Part shown: positions 19,865-30,846 of the stretch, piece by piece
How positions within the stretch are numbered: the stretch's first letter is position 1
How the letters are laid out: each line of letters opens with the position of its first letter
DNA from: Mantamonas sphyraenae
Taxonomy: Eukaryota > CRuMs > Mantamonadidae
Assembly (NCBI GenBank): GCA_026936335.1
Contig: JAPMXV010000010.1
Span: 228,483 to 292,482 of the forward strand
Direction: 5' to 3'
DNA length: 64,000 bases
The notes under the pieces: model-generated
The model's database searches: none
Seen by the model: only the letters and a program-made list of their open reading frames with translations
Told to the model about the DNA's origin: nothing
Program-made: the position numbers and the translations under genes

Positions 19865-21156
19865 CAACCATCACGCAGAATTCAACACATCATCTCCGGG
19901 CATCAACGTACAAAAGAAAGTCACGTGCGCGTACTTCTCCGTCTCGGCCGTGTGGAATTGCGTCAGACCCTGCTTGCTGATCCACTCGGAGAGACAGTTG
20001 GTCACAGTGTTGGGTGCAAACAACACCTCAAAGGGAAAGTCGCCCTTGTACTGCGTCATCGTGGCAATGTGCAGCTCTTGCGGCGCCTGTTCCGACAACC
20101 AGTCCCCATCCTCGTTGTAGTCCACCAGCTTCGGTGCCAACTGATCCACCAGACCAAATGTGCTCACGATCTCGCGCATACGGTCGGAGCGAAAGTCGAT
20201 AAACACCAGAGTGTCCTTGTTTCCGATGCGGCCCTCGCTGTCTGCGATGATTGGCGTCAGAAACTCGTCCGTCTGACCCTCCTCGTATCGCTTGCGGATT
20301 GTGGCCACCGGATCGTCCGACTCTTCGCCCTTGCCCAGCACAAGGCCCTCCCACGCCACGCGGATGCGCTCCCACCGCGTGTCCCTGTCCATTGCGTAGT
20401 ACCGCCCCACAATGTCTGCCACCTTGCCATACTCCAGATCCGCCATGAACGATTGCAAGTCCTCAAGGTACCCTGCCGCAGACGTCGGTGCTGTGTCACG
20501 CCCGTCCGCAAAGAAGTGAACGTAGCTCGTCTCCACCCCTGCCGCCTTGGCTGCCTTCAGCATGCTCTTCAGATGGTCGATGTGAGCGTGCACGCCTCCG
20601 TCGCTCACCAGGCCCAGGAAGTGCACCTTTCCGCCCGACGTTGTCTTGGCACGCTCAAACGCATTGGCCAGTGCCGGAAGCGAGCCCATCTCCTCGTTCT
20701 TCACCGCCAGCTCGATGCGCACAATGTCTGCGTACACACAGACATTCACGCACACACACGTATGCACACACACACACACACACAAACAGCATGGCGCATC
20801 GACGACCGTATGTCATTGGACCGTTCCACGTTCGTGTCAGTTGCTGCTTGGGGAGAGGGCTGGCAACCCTCTTCCGGCTTTGCCAACATGGCCCACCCAC
20901 CTTGATAAACAACACGCCCGGCGCCAATGTTCAAATGGCCCACTTCCGAGTTGCCCATGAGGCCCTCGGGCAGACCCACATCCAAACCGTGTGCACACAG
21001 CGTCGTGTAGGGAAAGTCCTTTGCCAGCGCGTCCATCCTCGGCGTCTCTGCCGCTTCCACAGCGTTGCCCTCGCTCTCATCCGACACACCCCATCCATCG
21101 ATGCAGATCAGGCAAGCCTTGTTGCGTACTTCGCTCTTGGTATCACTGCTGCTCAT
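19261..21156 (-). CDS. iPGM: Cofactor-independent phosphoglycerate mutase
   Basis: This enzyme interconverts 3- and 2-phosphoglycerate in glycolysis using two metal ions and a phosphoserine intermediate. Exons 21156-20901, 20727-19912 and 19790-19261 join in frame to 533 aa, normal for the family. Diagnostic motifs in order are CLICIDGWGVSDESEGNAV, MGNSEVGHLNIGAGRVVYQ with the catalytic serine in GNSEVGH, GLVSDGGVHAHIDHLK, FADGRDTAPTSAAGY, FIDFRSDRMREI, MVPSPKVATYDLKPEMS, MCNLAPPDMVGHTG and FVTSDHGNAEKM. All metal and active-site residues I can check are present. The start ATG at 21156 (MSSSDTKSEV) was chosen; an upstream in-frame codon is GTG. The intron at 19791-19911 holds a long CA repeat, and the second intron holds another. 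No targeting peptide is evident, so it is probably cytosolic. Confidence 0.95.
19818..19863. repeat. (CA)n microsatellite in an iPGM intron
   Basis: About 23 CA units lie inside the last intron, between the acceptor at 19791 and donor at 19911. Shorter CA or GT runs sit in many other introns and spacers of the window (12377, 16050, 20766, 25655, 36050). Confidence 0.9.
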
Positions 21157-21234
21157 GTGTTGCGGCGATTTGCTTTCAGGTGTTGCGACTCGCGCCTGCT
21201 CGGCCACTCACCTTTTGCCAGCGCGTGCCAATCC

Positions 21235-21357
21235 ATGGGTTGTCGTCAGTCCAACGTCGAACGCTTGGACAACGTGCCTGATGCGCGCAAGCAGAAGGAA
21301 GACGGTGACGTCGTCGTCGAGGCTGAACCCTATGAAAAGGCGGAGTCCAGCAGCTGA
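21235..21357 (+). CDS. Possible 40-residue N-myristoylated/palmitoylated micropeptide
   Basis: In the 311 bp between the divergent iPGM and nucleoredoxin starts, one frame encodes 40 residues. It begins MGCRQSNVERLD and ends EPYEKAESSS. MGCxxS is a classic dual-lipidation start (myristoyl-Gly2, palmitoyl-Cys3), as in small signalling anchors. The rest is hydrophilic. It could be a genuine membrane-anchored small protein, an upstream ORF of the nucleoredoxin transcript, or chance. No homologue was recognised. Confidence 0.3.
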   Translation: MGCRQSNVERLDNVPDARKQKEDGDVVVEAEPYEKAESSS

Positions 21358-21467
21358 GCAAGGTCGCCCCGGGCTCGCCTGCACACACCTCCTCTTCGCT
21401 TCCCCACCAACCAGAGAGGAGCGGTGTTTCATCACGCCGCTCCTCATCCTCCTCCTCTGTTCACTCC

Positions 21468-22762
21468 ATGCCTGCTCCGGGCGAATGGACCACTTTTGTT
21501 GCCGCTGCAAAAGTTGCTTCTGACTGGAGGCGCACCGTGCACACAAACCAGCAGAGCGTCCACTTTCGCGTTGCCGAAGCAGAGAGCACCTTTAGCGACA
21601 GCGACAAAGACGTCACCGACAACGACAATCTGCTGTGGCCCTTGCTGCGTGCAAACGGAGGCAAGGTTCTCTCCGCACAGTCCGCACAGCCCGTCCCTGT
21701 GGACGACCTCCTGCGAGACACACGCGTCATCGCGCTTTATTTCTCCGCACATTGGTGCAACCCGTGCAAACAGGTCAGTGTGTGTGTGAGAGAGAAAGAG
21801 AGTGAGAGAGAAGGAGCCAAGGTTGGGTTCGAGCCGTTTGCGAATGCTCACACCTGAACCCCCCCACCCACAGTTCACTCCCGACCTCATCAAACTCTAT
21901 CGCTCCATCAACGGCCTCTCAGAGGACGCAGAGGGGCAAACGAACGAATCGTCGTCCTCGTCCTCCTCATCCTCCTCGGCCTCCGACGAAACCGACGCTG
22001 CGCTCAAGTCCCGTCGCTTCGAGGTCATCTTTGTGTCGCAGGACCGTACGGCACGCGAATTTAAAAAGTATTTTGGCAGCATGCCCTTTGCCGCCCTGCC
22101 ATACGACGACGAGCGCGCAGACGACTTTGCCGACGTGTTCCAACTCAACGCCCTGCCCAAGCTTGTCCTCCTGGACTCGGAGGGCGCCGTCATTCACATG
22201 AACGGCCGTTCCGTGGTCACCAAAGACCTTGAAGGGAAAAAGTTCCCTTGGTCTCCCTTGCCAGGCATCCTGGCCAAGAACGGCGGCAATCTGACCCCGT
22301 ACGGGATGAACGCAGACCCTCTCAAGGCCTCAGTCTGGCTGGAGAACGTTGACTTTGTCATTATGTTCTTTTGCATCCAGCCCAACGCGCTCACCTGTCC
22401 TCCCTGCATCGATTTCGCCAAAACCCTGTCTCATCTGCGCGACACCCTCCTCGCCAAAGGGCGTGCGCGTCGACGTCCTCTTTATCTGTCAAAGCGTGGA
22501 CGAGGACTCTCAGAGCGCAAGCACCATGTTGCGCGATCGCCAGGACGACGTGCCCCTCGCCGGTACCGTCCACGACTTCCCGTGGGTGCGGCTGCCAACC
22601 GCCGATCCGCGTTCGGCCATTCTCGGCTCGCTATACGCAGCCAACGCCTGCCCCACATGCATCATCACCAACGCACACGGTGTCATCATCAATGGCAACG
22701 CTACGGACGACATTGTCAAGCACCCTGAAGGCAAGGGCTGGCCGTGGAGGCACAAAAACTGA
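21468..22762 (+). CDS. Nucleoredoxin-like double thioredoxin-fold protein (one apparent frameshift)
   Basis: Nucleoredoxins are thioredoxin-fold oxidoreductases acting on protein disulfides. Exon 1 is 21468-21773 and exon 2 21874-22762. The first domain has the active site YFSAHWCNPCKQFTPDLI (CNPC), interrupted by the intron just after CKQ, followed by VIFVSQDRTAREFKKYF and the cis-Pro region LPKLVLLD. The second has TCPPC in NALTCPPCIDFAKTL, then VDVLFICQSVDEDS and ACPTCIITNAHG, ending GWPW. The two halves of domain 2 are in different frames. Removing one G from GGG at 22459-22461 restores a continuous protein of 397 aa, and the total coding length is exactly one base too long. This looks like a homopolymer sequencing error rather than decay, since all flanking motifs are intact. 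Confidence 0.82.
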
Positions 22763-22782
22763 TCTTCACTGATCTTCAATTC

Positions 22783-25700
22783 TCACTTTTTCCCCTTCTT
22801 GGCCTTCTTGCTCGGCCGCGTGCGCTTGTTGCGCTTCCCTTTGCCTGCATCTTCCAGGGCTGCCGCTGCATCGTCCTCTTCCTCCTCCTCTTGCTCCTTC
22901 ATGCGTTTCCTCGCGTTGAACTTGCCCTGGTTCACCTCGTCCTTCACCCCCACCTTGTCTGTCAGATTCAGGTCCGCCTCAATGTCCCGCATGCTGCTGC
23001 TTGTCCACTTGGAGCCGTCAAATGTGCCCTTCGTTTCGCCCTGGATGTCCATGGGGTACGACTCCAACGCAAACACAAGCTTCTCGCGTCGCCCGTACAT
23101 CGTCTTGACCCGGATGCTCACCAGCACGCGGTCAAAGATGTGAAACGTAGTCTTGTCCGACGCCAGCGTCATGGCGTCCTCGTCGTACTCAAAGTCCGTG
23201 CCGATGCGTTCGGCCAACAGCGCCGCCGCCTTGCGGTCATCCTCGTCCACCAGTTTCACACCATCCTGTGACACGTACACCGTGCCCTCGATGCCGTACT
23301 TGGGAATCAACGCCACGATGGCATTCTTTTTCAGGCGCAGCACAACCCCCTCCTCGCGGAACACCCGGCCGCGGAAAAAGATGTGCGAGTGCAGTTCGAT
23401 CGACGCTCGCGAAGAGTGCTGAGCTGCAAGTGTGCGTGTGTTCAGTTCGTTGCACACACCCGTGATCGCCTTGGCGTTCAACAGGTCTGAAGGCAAGTCC
23501 TCCTTGCCTTCGCACGAAGCAAGCAACCTGTGCACCATCACGTCCGCGTATCTTCGGATGGGTGACGTAAAGTGTGTGTACATCGGCTCTGCCAAGCCGT
23601 AATGGTAAAAGTCCGCCAGGTTTGTGTTGCCTGTGCAAAAATACTTGGCAGGGTACATGCAACGCGTCGCCATGATGCGCAGCATCTTGTTGAAGTAAGG
23701 AAACCCTTCCACGTTTGCCTCGTCCAGCGTTTCGCCCAGTCGCTTTGAACTCGACACGTCCAACTCAACCCCCACTGCCTGCGCGGCTCGGATGAGCGGC
23801 TCAAACTTGGCCAGGGTTGGCGACGGATGACATCGGAGCACGGAGCACTCTGGGTATCGCGCATGGATGTGTTTGGCCACTGTCACGTTTGCCAGCAGCA
23901 TAAACTCCTCCACCATGGAGTTGGCCTCCTTCAACTGGTACATCTCCACATCCACGGGGTCCTTGTCCTCGCCTTGCAAGCGGAACTTGACCTCTGGCGA
24001 CGCCAACGACAGCGAGCCGGCCTCCATGCGCCGTTTGCGAAAGATCTTGGCCAGCGAGTTGAGCACCGTCAGATCCTTGGCAATTTGGTCGTTGCTTCCT
24101 TTGTTGTCCAGGTGCATTTGCGCCTGGTCGTAGCTGAGCGAAGCCACAGAGCGGATCACTGTCTTTTCAAAGCGCGGCTCGCCCACCTGGTTCCCGTCTG
24201 CGTCGATGTGCCAGATTACGGAGAACGCAAGGCGGTCGACCTTGGAGCGCAACGAACACAGGTTGGTGCCCAGCAGCGGCGGCAGCATGTCAATGCGCTT
24301 GTTCACCAGATACACACTTGTGCCTCGCTTTGCGGCTTCGTCGTCCAGCGCCGTGCCATACTTGACAAAGTGGGTCACGTCTGCGATGTGCACGCCCACT
24401 TCGTACAGTCCTGGCTCGATTTCGTGAGCATGCAGGGCGTCGTCGATGTCTGTGCACCCGGGCGGGTCCACGCTCATGATGCGCCGTGTCTCGCGAAGAT
24501 CCAGCCGCTTCTTTGCCTCGGCGTCTGTGATTACCCAAGGGTGTGTGGCGTCGACCTGAGGCAGACAGGCAAGCACACGCTGGGAAAACGGCTCGTACGG
24601 CACACCGTGCTCCAGCAACAGCAGCTCGCTCTCCACGTCTCGGTCCCCAATGTCGCCCAGCTCCTTCACAAAGTGACCCTGCGGGTAGCGCGACGTACGA
24701 GACCAGCTGTCGATGGACACCACAATGCGCTTGTCCATCAGCGCATCTGCTTGCCGCGATCGGATGCGCACCTTTGGGATGCACCGCTCCACAGGCAGAA
24801 ACAGGAGCGACGTGCCCGACGCGTTCTCCTCCAACGACCCGCAGTACGGCCTCCAGTTACGCTTGACCACACCCACAACCCGTCCCGTGGGACGCCTCCC
24901 TCCAAACAGCCTCTCCAATTGTTCGGCAGCACGCGCCTTTGCCTTGGCCATCCCTTCCTCGCTGTCCATGCTGTCCTCCACATCGTCATCTGTACTCCCG
25001 TCCACGTCCACGGGCAGGCCGTCAATCAGCCTAGCATACACCTGCATGGCTGCAAACGCATCCTGCTGCTCCTCCAGGACCCATTGCGACGAGGAGGACG
25101 ACGATGACGACGATGACGACGCTGCTTCACGCCTTTTCTTTGCCTCTGTCTCCTCGCTGTCCTCCATGATGGCTGGTTGGTCGTCTAGGTCGGCCTGTGT
25201 GCCCTCGGTGTCGTCCTGCACAACCCGCAGCGTGCGTCGTGGGCTGCTCCATTCGCTGCACGGAAGCAGCTCCAGCACCATCTGGTCGCCGTTCACGCTG
25301 CGGTTCAGATTCTCGGAGCCTTGGATCAGCACGTCCACCTGCACAATCTCCTTGCGCTTCTGATCTGCCTTCTTCAGCTTGCGCACCGTCGAGGCACCCT
25401 GGTTTGCGCTCAAGGGCACCAGCAGCGGCATGTTTGCTTCCAGATAGTTGTCCCAGTTCATCTGGATCATGCCTGCAAACAGAGAGCCCTTTTGAAGGCC
25501 ATGGCTGATTTCGCTTTGGGTCTTGTACGCCGGGAACAACACCTCTCGGGCTCCGCTGCTGCTTCCGCTCTCTTCTTCGCTGCCCTCAGTCACCAGCATG
25601 TCCACCACTTCTGGGTGATCGCTAAACTGTGTCTGTACATACTTGTGCACTGTGTGTATGTGTGTGTGTGTGAGTGTCAGTTGGAAGCGCTTTGTACGCG

Positions 25701-26418
25701 GTGAACCTCGCCCAACTCACCCGTCTCGCCCGTCAGGCCGGCCTCGCGCGCCAGCTTCAGGTTCTCCCGGTCGTTGGTCAGCAGCACCACGCGTACTTTG
25801 CCCTCCAGGTGCTGTTCATACCACTGTGTTGCCACGCGGATTGCTGTTTGCCCGCCGTGCCACCGTGTTTGTGCCCGTGTCAGCATGCGTGCCGCTCAGC
25901 TTCCGTCCGCGTTCCTACTTCAACCGCACCCCAGCCGCAAACGGGCCCTTCTCATCCTTACCTCGGTCGTTCCTGTCGTTTGGTGACTCGTTGCGACGCT
26001 GTGTCACGTACGTTCGTCGGTGGTGCTCGTTGCTAAACACGTAAAAGTTGCGAGAGACGTCTGAGATCACGTCCCGCAAGCGTTTGTACACCGCAAAGTT
26101 GCGGTGGCGCACCTCATTCAGCACCGTCTGCAGCACAATGACGTTTTTGAAGCACGGATGCGACAGAGCGTCCATTTGGTGCAGCACCACGTTTGTGTCG
26201 GGCACAACGTACTCCTCGGCACTGCTTTCCAACGCCGCCGAATACTCGCTGTCCTCCCGTCCACAGTCGTTGCAGTGTCTGGATCCACACCAAATATCGT
26301 CGCGCAGATAGTGCTCCCGCACAATGCGCACCACGCCTCCTCGCCGTGTCTTGCGTGTGAACGAGCGTGCGGCCAGCATCTGCAATTCGGGTTGGCTCTC
26401 CCAGCGTGTGGACAACAT
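22783..26418 (-). CDS. DIS3: DIS3/Rrp44 exosome ribonuclease
   Basis: DIS3 is the catalytic subunit of the RNA exosome, with PIN endonuclease and RNB 3'-5' exonuclease activities. Exons 26418-25962, 25843-25721 and 25649-22783 join in frame to 1,148 aa. The N-terminus has FTRKTRRGGVVRIVREHYLRDDI and a CR3-like Cys cluster (CGSRHCNDCG). The PIN domain shows VVPDTNVVLHQMD and, across an intron, SPNDRNDR|AIRVATQW. Cold-shock domains follow. The RNB centre reads SVDPPGCTDIDDALH with the catalytic aspartates, then VGVHIADVTHFV, HFTSPIRRYADV and the S1-like C-terminus. An internal poly-Ser tract and a Lys-rich tail make it longer than human DIS3 (958 aa). An alternative start at Met14 of this model is closer to the usual family N-terminus. 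It converges on the nucleoredoxin-like gene with 20 bp between stops. Confidence 0.95.
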
Positions 26419-26506
26419 CACAGCCTCCTGCTCGCAACGGCATCCAACAACTTCTTTGCAAAGAATGTCATTTCTTCTCCTTCATTTCGTTCATCCTGCA
26501 CGGCCC

Positions 26507-28039
26507 TCAATCATTGAAGCCAGCGTCCGTCATCTCACGCTGGGCAATCCGCTCCAAATAGCCCACGTACTGCTGAGCTTTGCCATACATCCTCTGCTCA
26601 TCCTGCTGGTGCTGCCACTCGTTGCGCTGGGCAGCGTACGCATTGTGCCTGTTCTGTGCCGCGCGCTTGCGTGCCAGCACCGCAGACCGCTTCTCCTCTG
26701 TGGCCTCCTTGTCCATGTTGGCGATCTCATGTTTGCGCACGTTGAACCTCTCCTTCTCGTCCACGTACCCTGCGTCTCGCGCTCCGGCATGCGACACGCT
26801 CACCGAGCTCAGCGTGTCCGGACGGCAGCCAAACCGGCTGGTGTTGTGCTTGAACCGACTCTCCTTGCGTTTTGCCAGCCCTTGTCTGCGCTCCCCCTCT
26901 CTGTGGAACAGTGCTTCCTTGCGTGCCTCTTCGCTGTTTTCCACCTTGCCCGATTGCCGCACACGAACCTCGCCACTCTCCTCCCGCTCGCCCTTGATCA
27001 CAACTCCGCCAATCTTGGCTTTTTCCTCCCACGCTGCCCCTGCTGCAGGCCTTGCCAGTCTCGAGCTCGATCCTCCTTGTTCACCCCTGTGCACCACTGT
27101 CACCTGCAGCTGCCGAGCGCTGCGTCGCTGCGGCGTCCCCTGCTGCTCCTGCATCGTCTCCTTCAACGAACCATGATCGTAAAACTGTTTGGAAAAGTAT
27201 GTGCGTGCGCGGCTCTCTGCAGAAAGCACGTACGCACTCTGTGGCCGCTTCTGGCTCCCCCTGCGTCGGCTGCTTTGACCCTGAGCCGAATCCTCGCTGC
27301 TCTCCTCCTCCTCATCTCCATACCTGTGTCGACGCATGCCCAGTGATGTGGAAGAACGCAATGGGAAACTGTTCAGACCACGTTGCCTGTAGTCCACAAT
27401 GTCGCTGCTCTCGAACGTCCGCTCCTTCTGCTCACCACACAACGGTCGAAAATTCGTGTCAATTGCCTCGCCCACTCCCACCGCGTCTTTGCCCACATCC
27501 AGCACGTAATTTCCCTTTGCCATTGCACCCTTTTCCGTGCCCCACGCACTCACCTCGGTTTCTGGATACTTTTCAGGCACGTTCTGCCGCGACAACGTTT
27601 CCTGCCGCTGCTGCACACGTGCCTCCAGCTCATCGCTCCTGTTCACCAGCGTCTCGTAGTATTGCATCCTGTTGGTGCGTCCAAGGTTCCGCCGCACCTT
27701 GCGTGTCGTTGTCCCCACCATGGAGCCAACCCCGCCTGATTTGCCCAGTTCCACTTGCTTTTTGTCCAGCGTCCGACGCCCGTTCTCCACACGGTTGGCC
27801 ACAAGCCGCGCGTGACGCTTCTCCTCCACTTCCAGTGGCAGGGCCCGTCTGTTTGGCTTTTCCTTTTCCTCACGCGGCACGTAGAACGGCTTCCGGTGCC
27901 GCCGCGACGTTGCGTGAGCAGATTTCGGCCGGATTCGACTGTGCTCCAGCCCACGCTGGGTGATTTCGTATCCAGTCCGTCGCGATGTCACGTCCAAATC
28001 CTCTTCAACCTCTTCTCTCTTCTTCCGCAGTGTGGACAT
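26507..28039 (-). CDS. Basic, coiled hypothetical protein, possibly axonemal
   Basis: This is a single-exon frame of about 510 residues from MSTLRKKREEVEEDLDV. It is rich in Arg, Lys, Glu and Gln, with predicted helical stretches (ATEEKRSAVLARKRAAQN, RNEWQHQQDEQRMYGKAQQ) and two RPxSA motifs (RIRPKSAHA, KRPQSAYVL). Such motifs recur in microtubule and cilium-associated proteins. It starts about 43 bp after the CFAP65 stop codon on the same strand. Proximity and composition suggest an axonemal protein, but that is inference; no family is recognised. It could also be a general cytoskeletal linker. Confidence 0.6.
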   Translation of the reverse strand: MSTLRKKREEVEEDLDVTSRRTGYEITQRGLEHSRIRPKSAHATSRRHRKPFYVPREEKEKPNRRALPLEVEEKRHARLVANRVENGRRTLDKKQVELGKSGGVGSMVGTTTRKVRRNLGRTNRMQYYETLVNRSDELEARVQQRQETLSRQNVPEKYPETEVSAWGTEKGAMAKGNYVLDVGKDAVGVGEAIDTNFRPLCGEQKERTFESSDIVDYRQRGLNSFPLRSSTSLGMRRHRYGDEEEESSEDSAQGQSSRRRGSQKRPQSAYVLSAESRARTYFSKQFYDHGSLKETMQEQQGTPQRRSARQLQVTVVHRGEQGGSSSRLARPAAGAAWEEKAKIGGVVIKGEREESGEVRVRQSGKVENSEEARKEALFHREGERRQGLAKRKESRFKHNTSRFGCRPDTLSSVSVSHAGARDAGYVDEKERFNVRKHEIANMDKEATEEKRSAVLARKRAAQNRHNAYAAQRNEWQHQQDEQRMYGKAQQYVGYLERIAQREMTDAGFND

Positions 28040-28082
28040 GAAACGAGGGTGTTTGTTTTGCTCCAATCACGCACTGCCTCAC

Positions 28083-30806
28083 TCACCACCCGTGCATGCC
28101 ACCTTGTGGCTGCACAACCATCATCTGCTCCTCGTTGGGATCCCACTCGCCCTCCACCAGCTCCGAGGCCAGGTTGAAAAAGGTCTCCTCCAGCACCAGC
28201 TCCGCAAGCTCCTGGAAACTCTTGAGCTTGAGCACATTGCGCTGCTGTCGTGCCTTTTCCTCCTCCATCTCCTCGATGGCTGCCTGCCGTTCTGCCTCGG
28301 CCTCGCGCACCATTTCGCTGCTTGTCATGGATGCTTCCTCGTCCTCGCCAGCCTGCCAAACTTCCTCGTGCGCTTCCCGTTCGCGCTCCACATCCTGCGT
28401 GAAGCCTGCGCGGCTCTCCGATCGCACGGCGGCCACAACACTCTCGCGGTCGTCGTCGTCATTGTCGTCTTGGGTACTGGCGAGTCCCTGGTCCGCTGCT
28501 CGGAAAGTGCCCACTTGGTTGCGGCCCAGGCTCTTGTACAGCGGCTTCTCTTGCATCTGCGCGTAGTACGGAGTGGCCTCCTGTTCCACGGCCGTCGGGA
28601 TGCTGCGGATGGTCACGTCGTCCATGATGTCCCGCAACAGCAATGTCAGGATATCCGCACTCAGTGTCTTTTGCTCGTCCGCCGCCTGCTGGCTGACCAC
28701 CACACTCTCGTCCTCGTTGGCCATGGCCGACGGCAGAGCCAGCTTGTGCACCGACGCCACAAACTTGTTGTGTGGCACAAACATCTCTTCCATCGACGTG
28801 TCTTGCCTCTGCTTCAGTTGCTCCGGGGTGTACACACGCGCGTGCACTCCAACCTGGATGGTGAACGGACGGATGGCCTCCGTGTCGTACAGCATCTCAC
28901 CCAGCTCCACCAGCGACTTTTCCTTCAGCTCGCGCTTGCTTGCAGTCACGCGTCGGCCCGTGCCCGACATGCCCGTCCCGCCCAGCGACGACTCATTCAG
29001 AGACGCCAGCAGGTGACCGCGCCCGGACGACGAACCTCCCACGCGTTGTTGCAGTGTCGTGTGCAGACTGTCTGCACTCTGTTTGTGCAGGCTCGCACGC
29101 AGCGACTCTTCCATGTTGCGGATGCCCCGCGGTGTGCTCACAAACGTATCGTGTGCCTCGGCAACCACCTGCTCGTCCTTCTCCATGCGCGACAACTCCC
29201 GCAGCTTGCGTCGGTGCTCCTTTTGTGCACTGACGTTGTCCACAATGCACGCAATGTCAAAGTCGTAGATGTACGGCCGGTTGGTCGCCTGGAACGTGAT
29301 CTTGATCGGCAGCGCCTCGCCAGGTTCCAGCGTCCCTGCACTCGGCGTGATGGTCAGCACCTTGGCCGCCACCTCGTTTTCGAACGAGTCCCACTGGAAC
29401 TTGAGCGTGTCCGTGTCGCTCGAATTGGACAACACCACCATGCGCCTGTGCACGCTGTATGTGCACAGATCGCCGTACACAAGCCGCTCCATCGACAGAA
29501 ACGCCAATTGGCCAGGGATGGGCAGTGCCTGCACCAGCGGTGCCACCACCATCTGCTTGTCTCGCGCTTCGGCCATCATCTTTTCGGCGTCCCGCGGGTG
29601 GAATCCACGTCCGCGCAGTTCCAGCACCTGCACAACCTCGTTGTCCACCACCACTGGCACACGCACGCTGTACACCTTGTCCTCCAGCGGCTTGAACAAC
29701 CAGCGCACAGACGTGCTGTCGCCTGGCAGCAGAGTGCCGCCTGGGTTCTCGCACACCAACACGTCAAAGTCGTAGTTGGCTGCACACAACGCGTTCACCT
29801 CGCTCATGTCCAGGCGGAAGCTCACCTCTTGGCTGCAGTCGTTAAACACTTCCAGACACTGCACCGGCGGGTCTGTTTCCCCAATGGCCACCGGTTCAAA
29901 CTCGTGCTGCGTGTTTTCAAACTGCAGGTGCTTTTCGTACTCGTCCAGCGTCACGCCGTGCAGATCCAGCACCACGCGGTGGCCTCGCTCCAGATCCAAC
30001 ACCAGCTCCAGGTCGTGTGCGCCCACGTGCGTGTGCAGGTAGCTCATCTGCACCATCACGCTTTCGCCTGCCGCCAGCGTGCCCTGGTTCGGCTCCACTT
30101 GAAACAGACGGTTGTCCAGAATAAACTCCTGGCGCAGCATCTCCCTGTCGGGCAAGCCGGCGTCCGCCCAGTGTTCCATGTCCACGCCCACGTCGTTCGG
30201 GTACTTCATGTGCCACTGCGTGGGCTGACTGCCCGGGTTGGCCAGCTTCAGAAACACCGTCGTCGGCACGGCCTCCCACACTCCTGCGCTGAAATCAAGC
30301 CTGAAGCGTTGAAAGTTGTCCAGGTTGTCCACGTCCCGTGCGTGCGACGCCGCACCCAACAGTTGCTGGCTCTCGTTGATGCGGATTTCCGGCCCGTCCA
30401 ACTCGGCGCGCAGCTTGTCGTTGAGCGGGCCCAGCGACAGCATCTTCCACAGACGCGACTTGCTGAAGCGCTGGCACTGCACATCCACCACCTGCAGCAG
30501 CGGCTGGCAACCCACACCGGTGACCAGGGTTCGTGGGAAGGTGGCCGGATCCACTCCTGGCAGCAGGGGACTGCCAGTGGCCACCGCTTCTGCCACCTTG
30601 GCATTGGCCTTTGCTTTGCTGCTGCTCCTTCCGCCACTGCTTGTGTTTGTGCGTGCGCTGCGTCCACTTGGCTGGCCCCCGTTGAAAGTCACGGGCACCT
30701 TGCGTTTGCCGCGGCGCTTGCTTCCAGGCCTGTGCGACATGATCTTGGCCATTTCTGCGTCCGAGTACATCGAATCCATGCCCAAACCTTCGTTCTCTTC
30801 GCTCGA

Positions 30807-30846
<40 letters not shown>

